Counted from the stretch's first letter, positions 44,421-54,223 are shown. The stretch: DNA of 64,000 nucleotides from Sphingobacterium sp. SGG-5 (GCF_011043525.1 NZ_JAAKGO010000003.1:1-64000); one strand, 5' to 3'. Translations and numbers: made by a program. The notes: a model not told the origin generated them from the letters alone.

Positions 44421-47258
44421 ATGAAGATATCAAGAAGAAATTTTGTCAGAATAGGAGCCTTAACTCCCTTGGTATACAGTCTTCCGATTTCAACAAAGAG
44501 ACTGAATGCCGCTGAAAATTCAATATCTGTTCTATATAGAAAATTTCAGAATCCGCCTGCCGAAGCAAGACCTTTTGTCCGCTGGTGGTGGAATGGCGGA
44601 AGAGTTGTGAAAAAGGAATTGATACGCGAATTGGATGTCCTTAAAACAATGGGTATTTCCGGGGTCGAAATCAATACTATAGCATTTCCGAAATGGAATA
44701 ATCCGACGGATTATCCGGCGCTTCATTGGCTGACAGAAGAGTGGATGGGGGCGCTAAAGACCACGCTGAACGCAGCTAAAGACCGGGAAATAGCCTGTGA
44801 TGTTATAGTAGGGTCAGGCTGGCCTTTCGGCGGTGAATTCTTAGAAAAGGATGAGCAATTACAGCTAGTAGCTGTCGGAACGAAGAAATTGGAAGGACCA
44901 CAACAGGTTATCATAGCAAAAGAAGAGCTATTGGCCGAAACCGCTTTTCTATTAAAGCGAAAGAGTGGCACGATGGAACTTTTCGAGTTAAGGCTTTCTG
45001 CAGCACATCTCGATACTTTTAGCCCTGGAGTCGATCTCAACGCACAAATAAAAAGCGAAGCGATCATTATTGATGTACCGGCAGGTGATCATATATTATA
45101 CACAGTTGTAAAACTAACGGGCTATTCATCTGTACAATACGGTGCCCCCGGAGCTTCTGGGCCCGTTTTAAATCATTATAATAAAGCCGCTGTCCAGCGC
45201 TATCTGGATAGAATGTCTGATGCAATTACAACCAGTATTGGCCCTATGGGCGATCACTTCAGATCGATATTTGTGGATAGTATGGAGTTACGTGGCTCGA
45301 ACTGGTGTGATGATATGGCTGAACAGTTCTTGCAGCGAAGAGGGTATTCACTCGAGCCCTACCTACCTTTTATCCTTTTCAAATTAAGTCAAAGGAATAC
45401 GCATACAGGCACCCAATCCCTGGAAAGTGCTCTTGCTTTATCGCCTCAGGCGCAAGAGGAAATAAACCGTGTTCGGTATGATTTCGAAACGACGCGCCTG
45501 GAGCTTTTCCATGAACGTTTTTTTCTGACCTTTCTGGAATGGTGTAAACAGCATAACGTGAAGTCCCGTGTGCAAGCGTACGGACGGGAATATTACCCGT
45601 TAGAATCGGCTATGCTTGTCGATATACCTGATTGCGAAACCTGGATTCGTCGTGATGTGGGGGCTGACCTGCCAGAAGGTACTTTTAAAACTGGCAGAGC
45701 ATATCGGCCCGTAAATAAGTTTGTTTCTTCCGCAGCAAGGCTGACCGGAAAACGTGTCGTAAGTTGTGAAGAGGTTACCAATACGGACCTTGTTTTCAAT
45801 GAAACGCTGGAAAAAATAAAAATCGTTGGGGATCAAAGTATTCTCTCGGGGGTGACCCATTCCATTTTACACGGATTTAATTATAGTCCACCCGAAGTTT
45901 CCTTTCCGGGTTGGATACGTTATGGAACGTACTTTAGTGAAAGGAATACTTGGTGGCCATATCTGAAAAACTGGATAGATTATAAAGCAAGATTATCCGC
46001 CGTTTTTCAAGCATCCGATATGCAATCGGATATAGCCATTATGTTCCCATTTGCAGACATGTGGTCGGACGTTGGTCTCCAATACCAACAGGTCCCCCAG
46101 ATAGTATATCCTGCATACGCGAACAATATATGGGAGGCTATTCATCAAAATGGGAACGGATGTGATTATATCAGCGAAAATATTCTAAAAAAATGTAGCT
46201 TTTCGGCTGGAAGACTTCATTACAATGGAAGAGATTATAAAACGCTTCTGATGGCGGAGTTGGAATCGATCGATCCCGAAACGCCAGAGCTACTGAGAAA
46301 ATTTGCGGCTGTAGGTGGCCAGGTGATTTTTATCGGAAAAGAACCTTCGAAGACGTTCGGACGAGCGGGTGCCCAAGCAAATGATCAAAAGGTGTACAGG
46401 GAAATTCGAACTTTAAAGAATGACTTCCCACATAATGTAACCTATTACGCAGCACCACAAGGGAAGATTATCGACTGGTACGCGCAACTCCAATCTACCT
46501 ATAAACTTACGCCATTCGTTCGCTTTGACCGTCCTGTAGGTCACGTCAGTCAAGTATATTATAAAACCGATCAGGCCGACATTTTCTTTATCTGTAACTA
46601 TCACCAGGAAAAAGGGCATCAATTTACCGCGACCTTTAATGTCGGCAACAAAACAGCATGGCTTTGGAATCCGGAGACGGGTGAAAAATACCGTTATCCG
46701 TACAGCGACGAAAAGAATATCCTCGAAATCAGTCTGGGGCCGGCGCAATCTATTTTAATTGTTTTTTGCCCAGATGCAGAGGGCGAAGAGTATCCTATCC
46801 AGAGAAAAACGGGGAACCGTCCATATGAAATCGATGGACCTTGGCGCGTAACGCTGACAAATGTGAATCAGGATTCCAAGGAAACAACGTTCAGACAGCT
46901 AGTCGATTTAAAGGAAGATCCGGACCTGCGGTCGTTCGGGGGAATTATTTTTTATGAGAAGCAAATCCAGATAGATAGCCCGGGAAAGTATGCAATGCTC
47001 GACCTAGGAAAAGTATATGGTATATCTGAGGTGGAAATGAACGGACGTCCGATCGGATTCAGGTGGTATGGTAGGCACCAATACGATATCAGAAAGGCCT
47101 TGAAATATGGCGAAAATACGATGAAAATAAAGGTTACAACAACTTTGGGGAACTATGTTAAATCCTTGACAGCTAATGCTGCAGCCCAACAATGGACGCA
47201 CACTAAGGCACAATCATGGCATTCTTCTGGACTTGTGGGGCCAGTGACTTTGATGTGA
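44421..47258 (+). CDS. GH106-like glycoside hydrolase with Tat signal
   Basis: An exported enzyme of 945 residues from the ATG at 44421 (a TTG two codons earlier is less likely). The N-terminus KISRRNFVRIGA is a twin-arginine signal, unlike the Sec or lipoprotein signals of its neighbours. The catalytic half begins FQNPPAEARPFVRWWWNGG and continues VGSGWPFGGEFL, as in the GH106 / alpha-L-rhamnosidase-like family. A C-terminal GH2-like sugar-binding domain (about 800-940: DLGKVYGISEVEMNGRPIG) follows. Family members act on alpha-L-rhamnose, but related groups have other or unknown targets, so specificity is open. The next frame overlaps its end. Confidence 0.75.
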   Translation: MKISRRNFVRIGALTPLVYSLPISTKRLNAAENSISVLYRKFQNPPAEARPFVRWWWNGGRVVKKELIRELDVLKTMGISGVEINTIAFPKWNNPTDYPALHWLTEEWMGALKTTLNAAKDREIACDVIVGSGWPFGGEFLEKDEQLQLVAVGTKKLEGPQQVIIAKEELLAETAFLLKRKSGTMELFELRLSAAHLDTFSPGVDLNAQIKSEAIIIDVPAGDHILYTVVKLTGYSSVQYGAPGASGPVLNHYNKAAVQRYLDRMSDAITTSIGPMGDHFRSIFVDSMELRGSNWCDDMAEQFLQRRGYSLEPYLPFILFKLSQRNTHTGTQSLESALALSPQAQEEINRVRYDFETTRLELFHERFFLTFLEWCKQHNVKSRVQAYGREYYPLESAMLVDIPDCETWIRRDVGADLPEGTFKTGRAYRPVNKFVSSAARLTGKRVVSCEEVTNTDLVFNETLEKIKIVGDQSILSGVTHSILHGFNYSPPEVSFPGWIRYGTYFSERNTWWPYLKNWIDYKARLSAVFQASDMQSDIAIMFPFADMWSDVGLQYQQVPQIVYPAYANNIWEAIHQNGNGCDYISENILKKCSFSAGRLHYNGRDYKTLLMAELESIDPETPELLRKFAAVGGQVIFIGKEPSKTFGRAGAQANDQKVYREIRTLKNDFPHNVTYYAAPQGKIIDWYAQLQSTYKLTPFVRFDRPVGHVSQVYYKTDQADIFFICNYHQEKGHQFTATFNVGNKTAWLWNPETGEKYRYPYSDEKNILEISLGPAQSILIVFCPDAEGEEYPIQRKTGNRPYEIDGPWRVTLTNVNQDSKETTFRQLVDLKEDPDLRSFGGIIFYEKQIQIDSPGKYAMLDLGKVYGISEVEMNGRPIGFRWYGRHQYDIRKALKYGENTMKIKVTTTLGNYVKSLTANAAAQQWTHTKAQSWHSSGLVGPVTLM

Positions 47259-47323
47259 GCCTAACTATGAATTACAATAACGTAAACAAAAACAATCATA
47301 TGCTAAAACTAATTATAAATGTT

Positions 47324-48739
47324 ATGCGCAAAAACTTAGATTATTTTCGTGTTATACTGGCTTTTGTAGCGGTATCTCTTGTAATAAGCTCTTGTGATAG
47401 CGGGAGTGTCGACGATTCGGATGTTTTACCGCCGCCGGCAACTGTTGTAGCTCCGGCCATAACATCGCTATCCCCCGATTCCGGATCTGACGGTACTGAG
47501 ATCATTATTACGGGAAAAAATTTCGGTAGCAGCAAAGAAGATGTCAAGGTTATCTTTGGCTTAAGGGACGCTGAAATATTGGAGTGGTCAGAAGCTGAAC
47601 TCAAAGTAGAGGCACCCGCCGGCTTTAACGACGTCGCACTGAATGTGGTTGTGTCTGTCAATGGGACACGTTCCAATATAAAAACATTTACTTATAATGA
47701 TACGGCACCACCGGTGATAACCTCATTGACTAATACTTGTTTTTCCGGTTCGACAGTTGTCATCAAGGGTACGGATTTTAGTCGGAATATCGAAGATAAT
47801 ATAGTAAGGTTTGGAACGGCCGAGGCTACAGTGCAGGAGGCTACCAAGACATCGTTAACGGTTATCGCTCCAACTCTAGGGGATATAACTTCAGCAGAGG
47901 TTACGGTATCAAAATATGGTATTGTCTCAAATGCCAAGACGACTACTGTAGATGTTGACCAAAATAAAATCGCAACATTCGATTGGACTACCCATACGGT
48001 AAAGCCAGGTGTGATATACAAAACCGCGGAACTCAACGTGTTCGGCGCGACCTTGCGAAGGATATATATATTGGACATCACTCTTAATGAGTCCAATACG
48101 TTAGGGATAGGTTTCTCACCAACCGAGATCAATACGGTGACGATGTGTAATACCTACAACGCGTTCGCTGGTGTGAATGCCGGTTATTTCCCATATGGCA
48201 GTTCCACCAACAAAGACCCTTATATTAGGATTAATGGTACTACGGTTCAAAGCGGACACTTGGACGTCAGCCAACTCTATACAAATTCAGCACTTCTCAT
48301 ACATAACAATGTGGCTACGGTTAGGAAATTTACAGAAAGTGGTAGAAACCTGAATTTGGTAGCCGCTGCAATTCCAGTTAACAATGCACAAAATATCATT
48401 GTGTGTGGCCCCATGTTAATTACGTCCGGTGTGATAGAGACTTTGGATATGTCGACAAGTCATAACAGCTCGACAACTGCACGGACCGGATTGGGGGTGT
48501 CCGCAGATGGTAAACGTGTTTTTATGGTCGTGGTCGATACAGGCGGTGGCGTGACAGGTGTGAGTACCCCCCAGTTGGCCAAGATTTTGCAGGCTTTAGG
48601 TGCCGTTGACGCGATGAACTTCGACGGCGGTGGTTCATCAACCATGTTTGTCAAGAATCAGGGAGATAACGGTCGTGTTAACTATCCTACTGGAGGTACC
48701 TGGCAGAGACCTGTCAGGAGCGTGATTTACGTGAAGTAA
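47324..48739 (+). CDS. TIG-domain lipoprotein with phosphodiester glycosidase (NAGPA) domain
   Basis: A lipoprotein with lipobox VISSC. I prefer the ATG at 47324, which gives a compact 24-residue signal and 471 residues, though ATGs at 47267 and 47300 are in frame. Two IPT/TIG immunoglobulin-like repeats follow (about 45-125: ITSLSPDSGSDGTEIIITGK; about 127-205: ITSLTNTCFSGSTVVIKG). The C-terminal domain (about 215-471) has NAGYFPYGSS, RTGLGVSADGKRVFMVVVD and MNFDGGGSSTM, the hallmarks of the NAGPA family. In animals this enzyme uncaps GlcNAc-1-phosphomannose. Here it may cleave phosphodiester-linked or other capped glycans. It is the last gene of the long operon. Confidence 0.85.
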   Translation: MRKNLDYFRVILAFVAVSLVISSCDSGSVDDSDVLPPPATVVAPAITSLSPDSGSDGTEIIITGKNFGSSKEDVKVIFGLRDAEILEWSEAELKVEAPAGFNDVALNVVVSVNGTRSNIKTFTYNDTAPPVITSLTNTCFSGSTVVIKGTDFSRNIEDNIVRFGTAEATVQEATKTSLTVIAPTLGDITSAEVTVSKYGIVSNAKTTTVDVDQNKIATFDWTTHTVKPGVIYKTAELNVFGATLRRIYILDITLNESNTLGIGFSPTEINTVTMCNTYNAFAGVNAGYFPYGSSTNKDPYIRINGTTVQSGHLDVSQLYTNSALLIHNNVATVRKFTESGRNLNLVAAAIPVNNAQNIIVCGPMLITSGVIETLDMSTSHNSSTTARTGLGVSADGKRVFMVVVDTGGGVTGVSTPQLAKILQALGAVDAMNFDGGGSSTMFVKNQGDNGRVNYPTGGTWQRPVRSVIYVK

Positions 48740-48823
48740 TTCATCTATATACAATTTTTAAGAAAACCGCCCGATAATGAGGAAGCACATCAGTAGGAGG
48801 TGACTAAATTAAATGAAATTTAA

Positions 48824-48870
48824 TTTGTATTAATTAAAATAACTAAGCATATTTGTTATGTAGTACATAA
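48824..48870 (+). promoter_or_regulatory. promoter plus operator of the sialic-acid catabolic operon
   Basis: TTTG at 48824-48827, exactly 20 nt, CATATTTG at 48848-48855 (one mismatch to TAnnTTTG), then TTATGTAGTACATAA at 48856-48870, a perfect odd-length palindrome with 7-bp arms around a central G. Geometry is identical to the promoters at 24194 and 26249. The rest of the 204-nt gap shows no further signal. Confidence 0.75.
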
Positions 48871-48943
48871 CTACTAATGAAAGCTTTCTAAAACATTTCT
48901 AAAAAGAGGATTCATCTGATTAATATTTATATAACAGCTTTGT

Positions 48944-50440
48944 ATGAGAAGTCACAAATATATTGAACTCAAATCTGCTGCGAATAAGCGCATTGCCTCA
49001 GTAGTTTCTATAATATTATTAACCCTCGGCAGTTGTACGGTAATGGAGTTGCATAGTCAGATGCGACCCAACGTGCTCTTTATCGCGGTCGACGATTTGA
49101 GACCACAATTGGGATGCTATGGGGATAAAGTTGTTCAAAGTCCAAATATTGATAGATTGGCAAAATTAGGTGTTTTATTTAACCGGGCTTATTGTCAACA
49201 AGCGGTATGTTCTCCTTCACGGACTTCTCTAATGACTGGGAGGAGACCGAATACAACAAAAGTTTGGGACTTAAAGACACATTTTCGCACCACGATTCCA
49301 GATGTCATTACCTTACCACAATATTTTAAAAATAATGGCTATCATACACAAAGTATAGGTAAAATATATCACGATCCGCGATCAGCTCAGGATTCCCTCT
49401 CATGGTCGGCTCCAGAAATACTGGTAGTTACCGCAAAGAAAGGTAAATACGTGCTCCCCGATAATCTGCTGACAAAATCGAGTAAAGCAGCGTCCTCCGA
49501 GATTGCTGACGTACCCGATAATGCCTATATTGATGGGAAGGTAGCAGATCAGGCAGTAGCAACTCTAGGAAAGATTAAGGATAAGCCGTTCTTTTTGGCC
49601 GTAGGATTTCGTCGCCCGCATTTACCATTTAGTGCGCCAAAAAAATACTGGGACATATACGATCGTGATAAGATCACTTTACCTGCTGAACGAGAGTTCC
49701 CAACAAACGTACCGTCTTATGCTGGACATAACAGTCAGGAACTTCGTGGTTATACTGATATAGGCAAAAATGTAATCACAGACGAAAAGGTGAAGGAATT
49801 ATTACATGGTTATTATGCTGCAATTAGTTATACCGATGCACAAATCGGCAAAGTGCTGGACGAGCTGGATCGATTAAATTTAACAGGAAACACCATTGTT
49901 GTGTTGTGGAGTGATCATGGCTTTCATCTTGGAGAAAAGGGGTTATGGGCAAAATCAACCAATTATGAGCTCGACACGAGAGTGCCTCTAATCGTTGCTG
50001 CCCCCGGGAAAAAGCAAGGTATAATGTCTAACGCACTGGTCGAACTGGTGGATTTATATCCTACGTTAGCGGATTTAGCGGGTTTCCAAATTCCAGATAA
50101 CTTGGAAGGCGTTAGTTTCATGCCGCTGCTCACTCAACCCGATATGCCATGGAAAAGTGCTGCATTTAGCCAGTTTCCTAGACCTTGGATGTATAAAGGA
50201 AATCCGAATTTAATGGGCTATGCGATGAGAACCGAACGTTATCGTTACGTAGAGTGGCGTGATTTTAAGACTGCTGAGGTGAGAGCAGTAGAGTTATATG
50301 ACCATCGGCTTGACCCATTGGAGTTGAATAACGTAGCGGAGTTGCCTGCAAACGCAGTAAAGATTAAAGAACTAAAACAGAAACTCCACGAAGGGTGGAT
50401 TAAAGCAAAGCCAATAGCAAATGTTCCTAAACGCTTATAA
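48944..50440 (+). CDS. sulfatase, iduronate-2-sulfatase-like
   Basis: An exported type I sulfatase of 498 residues. After a signal sequence (about 1-40, with a possible lipobox LGSC at C31), the catalytic domain starts RPNVLFIAVDDLRPQLG, with metal-binding D50 and D51. The modification motif is C89-S-P-S-R93, where Cys becomes formylglycine. SDHGFHLGEKGLW supplies the second metal site. The sequence order resembles iduronate-2-sulfatases. In a sialoglycan locus the target could be a sulfated mucin or glycosaminoglycan sugar. It needs a formylglycine-generating maturase encoded elsewhere. It leads the second operon. Confidence 0.9.
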   Translation: MRSHKYIELKSAANKRIASVVSIILLTLGSCTVMELHSQMRPNVLFIAVDDLRPQLGCYGDKVVQSPNIDRLAKLGVLFNRAYCQQAVCSPSRTSLMTGRRPNTTKVWDLKTHFRTTIPDVITLPQYFKNNGYHTQSIGKIYHDPRSAQDSLSWSAPEILVVTAKKGKYVLPDNLLTKSSKAASSEIADVPDNAYIDGKVADQAVATLGKIKDKPFFLAVGFRRPHLPFSAPKKYWDIYDRDKITLPAEREFPTNVPSYAGHNSQELRGYTDIGKNVITDEKVKELLHGYYAAISYTDAQIGKVLDELDRLNLTGNTIVVLWSDHGFHLGEKGLWAKSTNYELDTRVPLIVAAPGKKQGIMSNALVELVDLYPTLADLAGFQIPDNLEGVSFMPLLTQPDMPWKSAAFSQFPRPWMYKGNPNLMGYAMRTERYRYVEWRDFKTAEVRAVELYDHRLDPLELNNVAELPANAVKIKELKQKLHEGWIKAKPIANVPKRL

Positions 50441-50501
50441 GGTTTAGAATATACAGGATAACGCTTATTTTTATTTATGCCATAATCTATTTAAAATTTC
50501 G

Positions 50502-52142
50502 ATGAAAAAGTCAAGATTATTAATTGTTTTCCTTTTTTTGTCAATGTGGACATTCATAAGTACTGCACAAATCAACGTGACGCTAAAAAATTACGCTCTT
50601 CCTGTATTAGCTGACCAAGAAGTCAATGTAGTAAAAAGATTTCAAATTGAGAGTGACGCTTCCGCCCTATCGAAGGGCGAGATTGTGCTGCGATTGGACG
50701 GACGGGCTGCCGAGGTTGTTGAAGAGATAGGTCTGTGGTATATCGAAGGCGACTCGACGTTGCTTAAGCAAAAAAATGTACGGAAATATACCCCGATAAA
50801 AAAAGTAAAGGCCCAATCGGGCAGAAATAAGATTTCTTTTCAGACTAAACTCGGAAAAGGTTCAAATTTTTTATGGTTGACTGTTAAAGTAAGGCCTGTC
50901 AAAAATATTGAGGTTCCTTTTTCAATAAACTGGGACGAGTTTTCAATCGGGGGGCAAAAAGCGACGAATGGGTTAATTGGAGCTATGTCTACACATAGAC
51001 TGGCGGTAGCTTTACGTAGACATAAGCAAGGAAATGTACATACCAGCCGTATTCCGGGAATTATAACCGCGAAAGACGGATCACTGATATCGGTATATGA
51101 TGCCCGCTACGAATCGGGTAGGGATCTACAAGGACATATGGACATTGGGGTCTCGCGAAGCCTGGATAAAGGACTTACGTGGTTGCCGATAGAAGTTGCT
51201 GTTGATATGGGTAAATATGGTGGATTATCGCAGAAATTTAATGGAGTTTCCGACCCTAATATTTTGTTGGACGAAAGGACGGGTAATATTTATATCGCTG
51301 GATTATGGATGCACGGCGTGATAGATGAGAAGGGTGTTTGGTATCCGGGGGTAAAAAATGGGAAAGAAATATGGAACCACCAATGGAGAAATAGGGGCTC
51401 TCAGCCGGGCTTTGGTATCAAACAAACATCTCAATTCCTGATGGTCAAAAGCACGGATAATGGAAAGACATGGTCTGAACCGGTCAACTTGACGGAAATA
51501 TGCAAAAAAGAAGAGTGGTGGCTGTGGGCACCTGCTCCGGGGGCTGGCCTGACATTACGGGATGGAACATTGGTGATGCCTACACAAGGAAGAGATAAAA
51601 ATGGAAAAGCATTTTCTAATATCACATACAGTAAAGATGGTGGCGAAACTTGGGTGACGTCCAACCCAGCATTACCATTGTCGACAACCGAGTGTATGGC
51701 GGTAGAACTGGAAGAGGGGCGTATTATGTTGAATATGAGATCTAATCATAATAAAGCACATAAAGGGGAGGATAACGGAAGGGCTATTGCGATTACGACA
51801 GATTTAGGACAAACATGGGAAGAACATCCTACTTCACGTAGCGCATTGATCGAGCCTACTTGCATGGCGAGTATACATAAACATCATTACCACGAAAATG
51901 GTAACGAGAAATCTATCATCGTATTTTGCAATCCAGATTCCAAATATGAGCGTGTCAACATCACCCTAAAGGTCAGTAAGGATAATGCGGAGACTTGGGA
52001 ACGCAAAGTGCTTTTGGATGAGGCCAAAGGTAGAGGATACTCTTGTATGACATCAATAGATGATGATACGATAGGCGTGTTGTATGAAAGTAGCCAGGCA
52101 GATCTGGTGTTTCAACGTATTGCATTAAAAGATTTGTTATAA
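50502..52142 (+). CDS. exo-alpha-sialidase (GH33)
   Basis: A secreted sialidase of 546 residues. A signal peptide ends near STAQ (residue 22), followed by a small beta-sandwich domain (about 25-160) as in Bacteroides sialidases. The propeller begins with SRIPGII (first triad Arg), AHMD-type acid/base as GHMDIGVSRS, and Asp boxes SLDKGLTW, STDNGKTW, SKDGGETW and TTDLGQTW. The Glu of TTECMAVEL, the second Arg of LNMRSN, an Arg near YERVNI and the Tyr of GRGYSCM complete the set. Unlike the sialidase-like lipoprotein at 39117, this one looks fully active. It releases the sialic acid for the lyase encoded 16 nt downstream. Confidence 0.92.
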   Translation: MKKSRLLIVFLFLSMWTFISTAQINVTLKNYALPVLADQEVNVVKRFQIESDASALSKGEIVLRLDGRAAEVVEEIGLWYIEGDSTLLKQKNVRKYTPIKKVKAQSGRNKISFQTKLGKGSNFLWLTVKVRPVKNIEVPFSINWDEFSIGGQKATNGLIGAMSTHRLAVALRRHKQGNVHTSRIPGIITAKDGSLISVYDARYESGRDLQGHMDIGVSRSLDKGLTWLPIEVAVDMGKYGGLSQKFNGVSDPNILLDERTGNIYIAGLWMHGVIDEKGVWYPGVKNGKEIWNHQWRNRGSQPGFGIKQTSQFLMVKSTDNGKTWSEPVNLTEICKKEEWWLWAPAPGAGLTLRDGTLVMPTQGRDKNGKAFSNITYSKDGGETWVTSNPALPLSTTECMAVELEEGRIMLNMRSNHNKAHKGEDNGRAIAITTDLGQTWEEHPTSRSALIEPTCMASIHKHHYHENGNEKSIIVFCNPDSKYERVNITLKVSKDNAETWERKVLLDEAKGRGYSCMTSIDDDTIGVLYESSQADLVFQRIALKDLL

Positions 52143-52158
52143 GACTATAAATATAAAG

Positions 52159-53085
52159 ATGAGTAAAATTAAAGGTTTGATAGCAGCTACATTTGCTGCT
52201 TACAAGGAGGATGGAAGTATTGACCTGGATATAATCCCTTCGTATGTGGAGTATTTAATCGAACAGGGGGTAAAGGGTGTATTTGTATGTGGTACTAACG
52301 GGGAAGGCCCCAGTCTTTCGTTAGCGGAAAGGATGGCCATTACTGAAAAATATATCTCGGTTGTCAATAAACGTATATTAGTATTTGTACACGTCGGACA
52401 TAGTTCCATAACGGAGGCGAAGCGCTTGGCCGCACACGCCCAAGAACACGGTGCAGATTACATCTCTTCTGTATCCGCATTTTATTTTAAACCGACCTCT
52501 GTGGCTAACCTCGTGGCATGTATGGCGGAGATTGCTTCGGCGGCTCCTGAATTGCCTTTTTTCTACTATCATATTCCGGCTCTGACGGGTATCCAGATCG
52601 ACATGATTGAATTTCTAAAATTGGCCGAACAGCAGATACCTACATTAGCAGGGATTAAGTATACCGCGGCGACGATACATGAATATCAAGCATGTAAGCA
52701 TTATAAAAATGGTAAATATGATATCTTGTTTGGATATGATGAATTATTATTGCCTGCGCTTGCAGTTGGAGCTATTGGGGCAATAGGAAGTACGTACAAT
52801 TACGGTGCGCGATTGTACAATCAAGTTATCAAGTATTTTGAAGAAGGAAAATTGGAAGAAGCAGAAAAATTACATTATCATGCTGTCAAAATGATTCAGC
52901 TGTTGGTGAAATACGGTCCTATTCCTACACAAAGGGCTATTATGAAAAAAGCTGGGTTTGATCTGGGAACTCCGCGACTTCCATTGACGCCCTTGTCTTT
53001 TGACAAAGAAGAAAGCTTATACGCCGATTTGGATAGGTCCGGCTTCCTTGAGCTGGCAGCTTCCGGTGAATTAACTTTGTCTTGA
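52159..53085 (+). CDS. nanA: N-acetylneuraminate lyase
   Basis: Class I aldolase of the DHDPS/NAL family, 308 residues, cytoplasmic, splitting N-acetylneuraminate into N-acetylmannosamine and pyruvate. VCGTNGEG (43-50) is the carboxylate-binding loop. FYYHIPALTG carries Y137, and LAGIKYT the Schiff-base K167. The YYHIP and FGYDELLLPALAVGAIG motifs place it with N-acetylneuraminate lyases rather than dihydrodipicolinate synthases. The stop overlaps the ATG of the mutarotase gene (TGATG), indicating coupled translation. In Bacteroides fragilis the equivalent gene is called nanL. Confidence 0.92.
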   Translation: MSKIKGLIAATFAAYKEDGSIDLDIIPSYVEYLIEQGVKGVFVCGTNGEGPSLSLAERMAITEKYISVVNKRILVFVHVGHSSITEAKRLAAHAQEHGADYISSVSAFYFKPTSVANLVACMAEIASAAPELPFFYYHIPALTGIQIDMIEFLKLAEQQIPTLAGIKYTAATIHEYQACKHYKNGKYDILFGYDELLLPALAVGAIGAIGSTYNYGARLYNQVIKYFEEGKLEEAEKLHYHAVKMIQLLVKYGPIPTQRAIMKKAGFDLGTPRLPLTPLSFDKEESLYADLDRSGFLELAASGELTLS

Positions 53086-54167
53086 TGAATTTCCAACAGA
53101 TCATATTTATATTGATGATGATAAGTCCTATGACGTTGCTTTCCCAGGAAGAGCAGGTAAAAATGAAGTGGATAAAATTAGCAAATATACCTGATCCAAT
53201 CGGGTTTGCCGGTGCTTATGTGGGTATAGCAAGTGACTGTCTGGTTGTAATGGGAGGTGCTAATTTTCCAGATGGAAAGGCGCCATGGGATGGCGGTAAA
53301 AAAGTTTGGACAGATAAGATATTCATCCTTAAGGAAAAAGACGGCGATTGGATGGAAACCGGAATCTTGCCGGATAGCATGGGATATGGGGCAGTCGCTT
53401 CCTATAACGGTGCGGTTTTTATTGCGGGCGGAAGCAATGAGCACGGACATCTTGCCAATGCTTATAAATTGACGTTTCAAGAAGGGAGTTTACAAATCCA
53501 TAACTTGCCGGATTTGCCGCATCAGATAGCAAACTGTTCTGGTGTACATATAGGAAACTATTGGTATATTTTGGGGGGAATAGAATATCCGGATTCTAAA
53601 ACGGCATTATCGATTTGTTGGCGATTGGATCTGGATCAGGCTGAAAAAGGATGGGAACAGTGTCCGGCGATACCGGGAGAAGGACGTATGTTGTCTGTCG
53701 TCGGGGATTTGGACGGAAAACTGATGTTGGCATCAGGTGTCAGTTTACACGACGGTAAACGGACATACTTGAAAGATGCTTATATGTTTGACTATAACGA
53801 CGGTTGGACAAAAATAGCAGACCTTCCCGAAGCTGTAGCTGCGGCACCTAATCCGGCATGGTTCGATAAAGATTCTGACCGCCTCTTGATTTTTGGGGGC
53901 GATAATGGTGAGTTGGCATCGAAAGATTTAAAAGAAAGGCATCCGGGTTTTTCCAATAATGTATTCTATTATGACCGAAAAGAGAATACTTGGAATTACG
54001 CAACTCACTCGATCCAAGTCGGTGTGCGAAAGGATCAAAGTAAAACCTGGTCTCCTGTTACAACCAGTACAGTTTTTTGGAAAGGAGGGGTAGTGTTACC
54101 TACAGGAGAGATACGACCAGGAATTCGTACACCACAGGTGCTTTTTGGTACAATAACTCAAGACTAA
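53085..54167 (+). CDS. kelch-type mutarotase, NanM-like
   Basis: A 360-residue kelch beta-propeller with a signal peptide (about 1-20, ending near LLSQ), so probably periplasmic. Kelch-type motifs recur: VVMGGANFPDG, VFIAGGSNEHG, YILGGIEYPDS, LMLASGV and LLIFGGDNGE. This matches the cyclically permuted mutarotase group related to NanM, which speeds conversion of alpha- to beta-N-acetylneuraminate after sialidase release. It starts at the ATG overlapping the lyase stop; a TTG one codon earlier is disregarded. Position between lyase and transporter genes supports the role. Confidence 0.87.
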   Translation: MNFQQIIFILMMISPMTLLSQEEQVKMKWIKLANIPDPIGFAGAYVGIASDCLVVMGGANFPDGKAPWDGGKKVWTDKIFILKEKDGDWMETGILPDSMGYGAVASYNGAVFIAGGSNEHGHLANAYKLTFQEGSLQIHNLPDLPHQIANCSGVHIGNYWYILGGIEYPDSKTALSICWRLDLDQAEKGWEQCPAIPGEGRMLSVVGDLDGKLMLASGVSLHDGKRTYLKDAYMFDYNDGWTKIADLPEAVAAAPNPAWFDKDSDRLLIFGGDNGELASKDLKERHPGFSNNVFYYDRKENTWNYATHSIQVGVRKDQSKTWSPVTTSTVFWKGGVVLPTGEIRPGIRTPQVLFGTITQD

Positions 54168-54223
54168 TTAATTTATCCTCTACAAAATCGACTCTCACGC
54201 GCTATTACCAATTAAACACAAAT

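Noticed and set aside
48879..48893. Five-codon ATG...TAA after the third operator as a leader peptide
   Set aside because: Too short and with no similarity to the other leaders to claim as a feature.
54077..54223. 49-residue N-terminal extension of the MFS transporter
   Set aside because: It lies within the mutarotase gene and precedes the first helix with sequence unlike MFS proteins.
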